Below are positions 55,331 through 64,000 of a stretch of DNA of 64,000 nucleotides, piece by piece. The notes under the pieces are model-generated. The model saw nothing but the letters and a program-made list of their open reading frames with translations. It was not told the DNA's origin and did no database searches. A program made the translations under genes and the position numbers. This DNA comes from Prorocentrum cordatum (Eukaryota; Sar; Dinophyceae; Prorocentrales; Prorocentraceae). The DNA lies in contig CAUYUJ010016060.1 in assembly GCA_963575745.1 (NCBI GenBank), forward strand, positions 1,557,586 through 1,621,585, written 5' to 3'. Position 1 is the stretch's first letter. Each line of letters starts with the position of its first letter.

Positions 55331-56280
55331 AGCCAAAACAGGAGGGCGAGGTCGGGGGCAACGTAGGGAGCGGGGGGAGGGCCCGCGCCAGGGGGAAAAG
55401 AAATATACGCAGAAGAGACAGCCAGGACGCCTCACCAACCACGAGGACGACGGTGAGGGCTTTTTCCAGATTCGCCCAGAGGATTCTCATGCGGGGTCCT
55501 TCCGTCGGAGTAATGATTGTATGATGCTCGTATTGTTTTGATTGTTTGTTTTGATTGCGTGTATGATGATGATGATGGTGATATTGAGGCGGGATGGTGA
55601 TGCCAACGATGAGGAGAGGGAGGAGGGGGGCTGAGGGAGGGAGAGGGCAAGAGCGAACGAACGCGAGAAACACGCACGCACGCACGAGCCACCCTGCACC
55701 AAACATGCCACCCCCACAGGTCCGGGGAGGGGCGGGGGGAGGGGGACCGGCCTCCCTGGGCGGCTCGGCCGCAGCGGAGCCGCGAGATCGGCGCGGGCCC
55801 GCGGCGGCGGCCCGAGCCGTGCCTGCCGGCGCGCGCGCCCTTCCCCCGATCGGAGGCCCGCCGTCGGGGCCCTCGGAGCGCGGGGCGCGCCGCCACGTCG
55901 GGGCGCGCCGCCGCGCCGGCGTGCTGCTAGGCTAGGGGGGGGGGGGGGTCGGGCCCCGGCGGCGGTGAGCCGACGGCCCGCTCGCCCGCTCGCCCGCAGA
56001 TCCCCTGCGCCGAGGCCTCCCCCCCGCCTCGCCTCGCCTCGCCCTCCTCGCCCTGCCTGCGCCTCCCCCTCTCCCTGTCCCTCCCTCCCCCTCCCTCTCC
56101 CTGTCTCTCCCTCTCCCTCCTCCCTCCCCCCCCTCCCCTCCCTCCCCCTCCCCTCCCTCCCCTCCCTCCCTCCCTCCCTCCCTCCCTCCCCTCCCTCCCT
56201 CCCCCTCCCTCTCCCCGTCTCTCTCCCGTTCCCTCTCCCTCCCCTTCCCCCTCCTTTTTCCTCCCTCGCCGCGCCATCAT
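55330..56280. other. GC-rich then CCCTC-rich sequence
   Basis: No gene recognised. Very GC-rich over 55700-55960, pyrimidine-rich CCCTC repeats over 56040-56270. Long frames here reflect composition. Confidence 0.5.
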
Positions 56281-56394
56281 TCCGAATGCGGCGTGTGCGT
56301 GTGGGCCAGCGCATCTGTTCCAGGTGGCCGGCATCAGCTGCGGACCGCCAAATGTGGACCGCTAGCGCCCGCAACCAGAAAAAGATATGGTGTT

Positions 56395-57250
56395 TAGGTC
56401 CTCTTGAAGGCCTCTTGGGGCCTCCAAGGGACGTCTTGTTCTTCGAAGGCCGGCTTGGGGGCACCTTTGGGCAGTCGTGGGTCCCTTGTTTGGCGCTCTT
56501 GGGTTGTCTTGGAGGTCTGTGGCGCCCTCTTGGGGCCTTCTTGTGTCGTCTCTGGGATCTCTTTGGCCGTCTTGCGTGTCTCTTGGGGGCTCCTTGGGGC
56601 CTCCTGGACCGCCTTGGGCGAATCTTGGGGGCCTATGGGGCCGTCTTGGGGCGTCGGAAGCCCGACAAGACGAGAACGCTGAAATCGTTGACAACCAAAG
56701 GGAAAACTAATGATGCTGGTTTAGGGGGGCCTCTTGGGCCGTCTGGAGGGCATCTTGGGCCGTCTTAGAGGCAGTGTTGGCCGTCTTGTAAGCGACGTGG
56801 GACCGTTTTGGAGGCCATATTGGGCCATCTCGGCCGTCTTGGAGGCCATTTTGGGGCTGTTTTGGCAGTCTTGGGCAACGCTCCTGATCTTTCCGCAGGG
56901 CCAGCGGATGCCGGAGGCCACTCCCAAGCTTGAAAGTACGATTTGAAAACAGTGGCAAGCCAAGCACCATTGTGACAAGCTCAGGGGGCAACGGACAGTG
57001 ACATTCAGCCCATCGCGCCTGCGTCGTTGACAACAGGCCTCTTAGAGGCCTATTGAGGTATCTTTGCCGACCTATTGGGGGCATCTTGGAGGCCTCTTGC
57101 GGACCTCTTGCAAGTCTCTCAGGGCTCTCCTGGCAGCTTCTTGGGCGCCTCTTGAAGCCTCCAGGGGGCGGCCACCTTGAGATGGACGGTCTCAATTGTC
57201 AGTTCGAGCTCCTCCTTTTGAGCCCCTCTTGGGCCGTCTTGGAATGCCTC
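56395..57250 (+). repeat. CTTGGGGCC-rich degenerate repeat
   Basis: Two or three blocks of GGCCTCTTGGGGCC-like units separated by less repetitive sequence (56660-56715 and 56890-57030). Confidence 0.75.
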
Positions 57251-57659
57251 TTGGACCAATCTTGGGGCTGGGGAGGCCGAGAGACAACGAGAAAGAAGCC
57301 AGGCAAGCTTCAGGATCATCGTAAGGAATTCGTGGAGATTGGAATTCGAGCCTTGCTTCTGAGGCCGGTGGGAAGGTCACGCTGGACATCAGATAAATTT
57401 TCAAGCTCCCCGAAATATTGTGGGTTAAGCCCCTCAGGAGCGCTGAGGACATGAGAACCAGTGTCTCTCGGCACACTGGTGGATATTGATTGATGTGAGG
57501 AGGTGGGAACAGAAAGGGTCAAAGCAGACATTCCGATGCCAGACAATTTTTTCCAAAATCATCCTGTGGTGTTGGGTCCTCCTGTTGACGAGACGGTCCC
57601 CGCGTTCTCTCCTCTCCTCCTCCTCCCCGCCCTCCTCCCTTCTCCCGTCACTCCCCTCA

Positions 57660-58830
57660 CTTTGGCACCCCTCACACATTTCGTGGCCCCACAGGGAGCT
57701 CCACCGAAGGCCCAAGTGCTACCGCCCGCATGCGTCAGCCACCACCCAGTACAGCGCTTCGTGGCCCCATAGGGACCTCCACCGACGGCCCCAGTGGCAC
57801 CGCTGGCATGCGCCAGTCACCTCCCAGTACATCGTTTCGTGGTCCCATAGGGAGCTCCACCGAAGGTCCCAGTGGGACCGCCCCCATGCGTCAGCCACCA
57901 CCCAGCACAGCGTTTCGTGGCCCTTCACCGAAGGCCGCCCGCATGCGTCAGCCACCACCCAGTACAGCGTTTCGTGGCCCCACAGAGAGCTCCACCGAAG
58001 GTCCCAGTGAAACCGCCCGCATGCGTCAGCCACCACCCAGTACAGCGCTTCGTGGCCTCATCGGGAGCCCCACCGAAGGTCCCAGTGGGACCGCCTGCAT
58101 GCGTCAGCCACCACCCGGTACAGCGTTTCGTGTCCCCATAGGGACCTCCACCGACGGCCCCAGTGGCACCGCCCGCATGCGTCCGCCACCACCGAGTGAA
58201 GCGTTTCGTGGTCCCATAGGGAGCTCCACCGGAGGTCCCTTTGGGACCGCCCGCATGCGTCAGCCACGACTCAGCACAGCGTTTCGTGGCCCTCCACCGA
58301 AGGTCCCAGTGAGACCGCCCGCATGCGTCAGCCAGCCACCACCCAGTACAGCGTTTAGTGGCCCCACCGGGAGCTCCACCGAAGGTCACATTGAGACCGC
58401 CCGCATGCGTCAGCCACCACCCAGTGCAGCGTTTCGTGGAAGGCCCCGGTGGCACCGCCCGCACGCGTCTGCCTCACTCGGTACAGCGTTCCGTGGCCTC
58501 GTAGCGAGCTCCAGCGACCCGCCCGCATGCGAACCCCCACCGGTACAGCGTTTCGTGGGCCCACACGGAGTTCCACCGAAGGCCCCAGTGGCACCGCTCG
58601 CATGCGTCCCCCCCACTGGCACCGCCCGCATGCGTCGGCCACCACCTAGCACAGCGCTTCGTGGCCCCGCAGGAAGCTCTGCGGACGGCTCCAGAGGCGC
58701 CGCCTGCATGCGTCCGCCACCACACAGTACAGTGTTCCGTGGCCTCATCGGGAGCTCCAGCGAGAGGCACCGCCCGCATGCGTCACAGCACGTCCCTCAT
58801 GCGCTTCGTGGCCCCATAGGGAGCTTCACC
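57660..58830 (+). repeat. 78-bp tandem repeat with 26-residue open period
   Basis: About 14 units, phase mark CATGCGTCAGCCACC at 57729, 57807, 57885, 57942 (shortened) and 58020 onward. Because 78 is a multiple of three, a 436-codon frame (57730-59040) stays open with the period MRQPPPSTAFRGPIGSST and EGPSGTAR. Complement frames are also partly open, so translation is unproven. Same family, inverted, at 38190-38640. Confidence 0.93.
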
Positions 58831-59438
58831 GAAAGCAGCACCCACAACGCGTTAGTCACAATTGCATATGGTGGGGTCCTTCGCCCGGATAATTTATCCC
58901 AGCCCGTCTACCGTCTCCTAATTGTGGAAGGAGGATCCAAAGTCGTCAGGTTTTTTTTTCAGATTTGCAAGCGGCTGATGCATGAATTGTTTTTCGCCGC
59001 CTTGAGCAGGGGAGAGGAAGAGGAGGGAGACGGATGGTGAGAACGGGGGGGGATCCGGGAGAGGAGGGTTGGCAGTGGTCCATGTTCTAAGGCGAAGGTT
59101 CGCTCATCCAAGCGGTATGATTGGGTGATTGTGGTCACGCTCAGATGCAGGAAGTGCGGGCCGTGCACGCCCGAAACATAGTTTTCTGTAGCACGTCAAG
59201 AGTAGCCGTTCGATTTCAAGTGGGTGGCAGCCGTTAGATGTCCCTTGTGCCGCCTCTTGTTGATCAGCGAGCGATTGCACGATCAACGCAAGAAGCGCAG
59301 CGCAACAATTCTCAGCACAGGCACGCTGGTCCATCATGCGCGCTTCAGGGGGTTCAGACGCTTCTCATGAGGAGTGCTGACGGGGATCCTCTGCGAGGGC
59401 AGACTACACGTAAGATTGACACAGCCCCGCCCCGGGAG

Positions 59439-59495
59439 GAGCCGCTGGAGGAGAACATCGCGATCTCGAAGCAGTACCTGGAGCGAATGGCCAAG
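59439..59495 (+). CDS. FBA: FBA exon 7 (last in window)
   Basis: Nineteen codons in phase 0 encoding EPLEENIAISKQYLERMAK, which directly continues the LSEE of exon 6 in class II aldolases. The acceptor is CCCGGGAG. The donor is taken as GC (AAG then GCCTCA), after which the reading turns into a glycine run unlike the family. The following GGEEDG block is not seen up to 64000, so intron 7 exceeds 4.5 kb. Confidence 0.87.
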
Positions 59496-59499
59496 GCCT

Positions 59500-62170
59500 C
59501 ACGCTCTGTTGTTGCGGGGGGAGGGGGGGGGGGCTGCCCGCCTCCCCTGACCTCCCAGTGCTGCAGCTCCGCAGCGCTGGGGTATACCCAGCAAACGCAT
59601 TTGCACGAATAGCGTGTGCAGCGGAGGCGGCGATGAACACGAGGCGCCTCCCGCCCCCAGACGCGGGATCCTGGGCGCAGGCAGAGGAGCCGCAATTGGC
59701 CTGCAATTCCCCCACGAATCATCAGTTGCGGGGCCATGCGCTCCTCCTCTATAGGTCGACGGGCCTCCATCTCACCGTAGCAGAAGCAAGGGCCGGATAC
59801 GCTGCAGGTGAGGCAGGTGTTGCCTGAATCGTCTTGGAAGGTCAGGGCCCTCTGTCCGTGCCGCCCCCCCTCGCGCCTTGAACGCCTGCGACGAATGATG
59901 GTGATGATGAGGAGGAGGGGGGACCGAGGATAGGGAACGGGCGGCGGACACTTTTCCGTGCGTGGCCCCCCGACTTGTTTACATGAGTTCGACGACCTCG
60001 GCGCCTGCAGCGCTACCTCTGACTGCTTCTCTCATATTATACTGGGAGCCTCACCAGGGCGTCCCCAGGTTGCCCCGGGAGGCCCCCCCGGAGCGCCAAA
60101 GACCTTCCAAGAGGGCCCCAAGACGGTCTAAGATGGTCCTGAGACGGCCCGAGGACGCCCCAATACGCCGAAGATCGCTGTAGACATCCCAAGAGGCTCC
60201 CAAGATGGCCCTAGTGGGCCCAATGAGGTCGCCAAGACTCCAAGCTGGTCCCAACGGGCATACATCACTCTTTCATGCAATGTCAAGTGGCTTCCGTATT
60301 CTCAGTTTCTTTTTGTTTCCCGTCGCGCAAGTCGGCCCAAGAGGCGCCGAGATCCGAAGAGGATCCCAAGAGGGGCCTAAGAGGAGGAAAGCGAAGGGGC
60401 CTTGGGAGCCTTTTCCACCAAGGACTGCCCAACGTCCCAGTATGCCCCCAACCGGCCGCCAGAGCCCCACCGACAACCCCAAGAGGCCCTCAGGAGGCCC
60501 CGCAAGGCCCTCAAAGATGCGCCCAAGTTGCCTCAGAGAGGCCTCCCGAGAGACCCGAAGAGACGTTTCAAGAGGCCTGTCGTTCACAACCCCGGCGCGA
60601 TAGCCGAACGGGCCTGATGCGGTCTTTCGCCTTCCAGGCTTCTGGTTGACCCTACAGGTCCGGCGAGAAGAGGGTGGTGCAACAGATTTGGTGCAATAGA
60701 TTCGTCGGGTTGCAATCGATTCGGGGCGTGCATTACAGTCCTGTGCGCAAACGTTTTGATGGAACTTCGCGTGCAATTTATTATTCACAACACAATGCAA
60801 AACAATTCTCCGGCACAACACATTTGCAATACCGTTGCCCCAAATCGATTGCACCATCCCCATACTCCTACCATTCCCAAACAGACGCAAGCAAGACGGC
60901 CCAGAGGAATTGGAGATGGCCCATGAGGGTTACATGCCCGACCAAGAAGCTCTCCATGACGGTCCGGAAGTTGCCAAAGAGAACCCCGACACAGGCCTTG
61001 GGGACCAATCATGCGGCTCCAAAGTGATATCACCAGGCACCCGAGACAGACCCTTCGTCATGCGCCCAAGAGTTTCTGGGACGGCCCATCGATGGCTAGG
61101 GTCAGATCTTCCTCCCTGCTCCCTCCTGCCCTCCTTCCCCCTTGCCCAGCCTTTCCGCTCCCTCTTTAATTCGCTCCTAGACATTGGCTGTCGGATAGCG
61201 CGGAGGCGGGGATGGGCAGGGGCAAAACAAATTGCATGCGAGTTTGCAACTAGATGTACACCCCTCGCCCTAGCCCGAGCAACAGCCCGAACCGCGCACT
61301 CGGCAGCAAAAGCGTGGGCTTCGAACCCCACGGTTTCCGTTTTTCTTGTTGCGGCTCTTATTGTGCGCTATACGTTATGGCGCAATTTGAGCGCTCACAA
61401 CGCGCGCGCGATGGTTCAACTAATCGGTATCTGCCTCGGCTCTGGTTGTCAAACTCGCGCAAGGTTTGCGAATTCGGCGCGACTTCGAAGTGAGCATGCA
61501 TACCTCTACGATGTGAAATGTTGATCGCAGGTGGGGGGGGGCGGGAACTGACATTGAAACCGCTCCCGCCGGGAAACTGGAATTATTTTTCGTGTCTTAT
61601 GCGACGCGCGGGCGAAGCTTTGCGCGAGTTCTCCAGGTCTTGGGGGTGCGTGGCGTGGGATCAGGAGTCGAATCCCACCCTGCGTTTTCAAGATGTTTGT
61701 TTTCTTGGTGACGGGGCGTCGTCTGCTTGCAGCTGGTGTCGGCGCGGTGCACCCGCTCTGCTCTTCCTCCGCGCCGCTTCTCGTCTCTATCTCTATCTCT
61801 CTCTCTTTCTCTCTCTTCGCCTCCGTGCGCCTCCCGCCGCCCCTCCCTCGGCAGCCGCCCCCTGCCCGTCCACCTCCCGTCCTAAGCTACAGCAGCCACT
61901 TCCGATGCGTTGCCATCCTTTCCGTACGGTGCCCGGACAAAAAGCGTCCACGCCGACGTCGCGAAGATAATCAGACATGATGGCAACGACAATTGCAATG
62001 TACATGTGGCCCCCCCCCTCTCACCCCCAAACCCAAAGTTGAACTGTCCGCATTTTGTCCCCCGCGCGCTGCCTCGTACCCAACCCCGTCAACTTTGGGT
62101 TGGGTGGGGCGGGGGATATGGATATTTGTTCGACGCACTTCGATGTCGCATCATATTGGCGCGATGGATG
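59500..62170. other. Start of FBA intron 7, no gene seen
   Basis: Opens with GC donor GCCTCACG. It contains inverted CTTGGGGCC-type units (60055-60580) and otherwise unassigned sequence. The next aldolase block was looked for and not found. Confidence 0.55.
60055..60580 (-). repeat. CTTGGGGCC-rich degenerate repeat, inverted
   Basis: CCCCAAGAGGCC / GGCCCAAGAGG-type units, the complement of the blocks at 34-36 and 56-57 kb. Confidence 0.7.
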
Positions 62171-62175
62171 TGGAC

Positions 62176-64000
62176 TTTTTTACCTAACAGCGAAGACTGA
62201 TAGGTTTCTAGTAGGGTCAAAAGAGAGCATCATGACTCTCCTGGGGGGTCTGGGCGGGATCCGGGGACGGGTGCCGGGGACTCCTTTTTAAAGAAACAGT
62301 AACGCAATTCGTGGTCTTCGAGTTCCCAAAACTCCATTCCTGGGCATGATTTTGAATGCCCGGAGCCAACTGTGGGTCACTTCGTGGTCTTCGAGTTTCC
62401 AGAACTCCATTCCTGGGCATGATTTTGAATGCCCGGAGCCAACTGTAGGCCACTTCGTGGTCTTCGAGTTCCCAGAACTCCATTCCTGGGCATGATTTTG
62501 AATGCCCGGAGCCAACTGTAGGCCACTTCGTGGTCTTCGAGTTCCCAGAACTCCATTCCTGGGCATGATTTTGAATGCCCGGAGCCAACTGTAGGCCACT
62601 TCGTGTTCTTCCGAGTTCCCAGAACTCCATTCCCGGGCCACATTTTGAATGGTGAGGCAGGCTGATGCTGAGGCTGAGGCAGGCTGAGGCTGGCTGAGGC
62701 TGAGGCCGAGGCTGAAGGCAGACTGAGGCTGAGGCTGAAGCAGGCTGAGGCTGAGGCTGAGGCAGACGGAGGCTGATGCTCTGGCAGGCTGAGGCTGAGG
62801 CAGGCTGAGGCTGAGGCTGAGGCTGAGGCTGAGGTTGGTTGATGCTGAGGCTGAGGCTGAGGCCGAGGCTGAGGCAGACTGAGGCTGAGGCTGAAGCAGG
62901 CTGAGGAGGCTGAGAGGCTGAGGCTGAGGCCAGGCAGGCTGAGGAGGCTGAGGCTGAGGCTGAGGCTGAGGCTGAGGCTGATGCAGGCTGAGGCTGAGGC
63001 AGGCTGAGGCTGAGGCCGAGGCTGAGGCTGAGGCTGAGGCTGAGGCTGAGGCTGAGGCTGAGGCTGAGGCTGAGGCAGGCTGAGGCTGAGGCAGGCTGAG
63101 GCTGAGGCTGAGGCTGATGCAGGCTGAGGCTGAGGCAGGCTGAGGCTGAGGCCGAGGCTGAAGGCAGACTGAGGCTGAGGCTGAAGCAGGCTGAGGCTGA
63201 GGCTGAGGCAGGCTGAGGCTGAGGCTGAGGCAGGCTGATGCTGAGGCAGGCTGAGGCTGAGGCTGAGGCTGATGCAGGCTGAGGCTGAGGCAGGCTGAGG
63301 CTGAGGCCGAGGCTGAAGGCAGACTGAGGCTGAGGCTGAAGCAGGCTGAGGCTGAGGCAGGCTGAGGCTGAGGCTGAGGCTGAGGCTGAGGCTGAGGCTG
63401 AGGCTGAGGCTGAGGCTGAGGCTGAGGCTGAGGCTGAGGCTGAGGCTGAGGCTGAGGCTGAGGCTGAGGCTGAGGCTGAGGCTGAGGCTGAGGCTGGCTG
63501 AGGCAGGCTGAGGCTGAGGCCGAGGCTGAGGCTGAGGCTGAGGCTGAGCAGGCTGAGGCTGAGGCTGAGGCAGGCTGAGGCTGAGGCTGAGGCAGGCTGA
63601 TGGCAGGCTGAGGAGGCTGAGGCTGATGCAGGCTGAGGCTGAGGCAGGCTGAGGCTGAGGCCGAGGCTGAAGGCAGACTGAGGCTGAGGCTGAAGCAGGC
63701 TGAGGCTGAGGCTGAGGCAGGCTGAGGCTGAGGCTGAGGCAGGCTGATGCTGAGGCAGGCTGAGGCTGAGGCTGAGGCTGATGCAGGCTGAGGCTGAGGC
63801 AGGCTGAGGCTGAGGCCGAGGCTGAAGGCAGACTGAGCTGAGGCTGAAGCAGGCTGAGGCTGAGGCTGAGGCAGGCTGAGGCTGAGGCAGGCTGAGGCTG
63901 AGGCTGAGGCAGGCTGAGGCTGAGGCTGTGACTGCGACTGCCGTTGCCACTGCGACTGTCATCGCGAATGCGACTACGACTGCGAGAACAGCAGAATTCT
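62176..64000 (+). mobile_element. Composite satellite element, copy 3
   Basis: The same header (from 62176), five 73-bp units to about 62650, a 1.28-kb GCTGAG/GGCTGA array (62652-63927), and a tail from 63928 (TGTGACTGCGACTGCCGTTG) that reaches the window edge at the same AGAATTC-like end as copy 2. The 581-codon complement frame is an array artefact. Confidence 0.93.

Larger units (their letters stand above)
4084..64000 (+). other. FBA: Class II fructose-bisphosphate aldolase gene, giant introns, 3' part beyond window
   Basis: Class II aldolase is a metal-dependent enzyme that reversibly splits fructose-1,6-bisphosphate into dihydroxyacetone phosphate and glyceraldehyde-3-phosphate, in glycolysis, gluconeogenesis or the Calvin cycle. 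Seven separate segments join in phase to give the family's consecutive blocks: VHPGVVTG, NNYAIPAVN, PIIIQFSSGG, GAYHVRAVAEQYG, VILHTDHCSKQLLPW, PLFSSHMIDLSEE and ENIAISKQYLERMAK. By E. coli FbaA numbering, Asn35, Ser61, catalytic Asp109 and metal ligand His110 are present. The GGEEDG segment, the other metal-binding histidines and the C-terminus are not in the window. Donors are GA, GC, GC, GA, GT, GA and GC; all acceptors are AG followed by G. Cytosolic or plastid targeting cannot be decided because the true start is not secured. The joins rest on phase and family order, not on transcripts. Confidence 0.9.

Noticed and set aside
61300-61345. tRNA T-arm-like sequence GTGGGCTTCGAACCCAC
   Set aside because: The loop is offset by one base from a true T-arm and no matching acceptor, D or anticodon arms are found around it.
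62217-63962. 581-codon complement frame rich in Ser, Ala, Leu and Pro-Gln
   Set aside because: It is the translation of the GCTGAG hexamer array plus 73-bp satellite units; the same kind of frame appears wherever the array occurs.

Overview
The window looks like nuclear DNA of a dinoflagellate. Four things point there: a degenerate copy of the dinoflagellate spliced leader (DinoSL) just upstream of the largest open frame; splice donors that are mostly GC or GA instead of GT; very small exons separated by introns of up to about 22 kb; and a large load of microsatellites, satellites, foldback elements and a decayed Ty1/copia-type element. The intron sizes suggest one of the multi-gigabase species, such as a Prorocentrum relative, but the species is inference.

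The main finding is that nearly the whole window is one gene. Seven short plus-strand segments (about 4084-4241, 10811-10888, 18442-18501, 20392-20476, 32513-32594, 37597-37654, 59439-59495) join in phase into about 190 residues that read through, in order, the N-terminal half of a class II fructose-1,6-bisphosphate aldolase. That half includes the HTDH active-site motif. Exons are about 0.9% of the span. Introns are about 6.6, 7.6, 1.9, 12.0, 5.0 and 21.8 kb, and the C-terminal half lies beyond the right edge.

Other genes sit inside the aldolase introns. Intron 1 holds an antisense six-exon gene (5712-8395) with small introns; it encodes a predicted membrane protein with an EF-hand-like loop and no assigned function. 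Intron 4 holds the copia-type relic (about 22.0-29.1 kb), with degenerate RING-like, protease, integrase, reverse transcriptase and RNase H segments in order. Intron 6 holds an intact, intronless 1147-codon frame (48166-51609). It encodes two globin-like domains, an ankyrin-like linker and a six-helix TRP/polycystin-like channel. The DinoSL relic at 48034-48059 marks it as a probable retrogene.

The rest is structured repeat DNA. It includes a composite element in three copies (40.45, 41.36 and 62.18 kb: shared header, 73-bp satellite and, in two copies, a GCTGAG array and shared tail); a 1.25-kb duplication around a higher-order array (43.1-47.1 kb); two MITE-like families; a near-perfect 125-nt hairpin 50 bp before exon 6; a 78/86-bp tandem family in two orientations; a 151-bp tandem; a degenerate CTTGGGGCC-rich family; and many trinucleotide arrays. 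Long frames over these arrays are not treated as genes.
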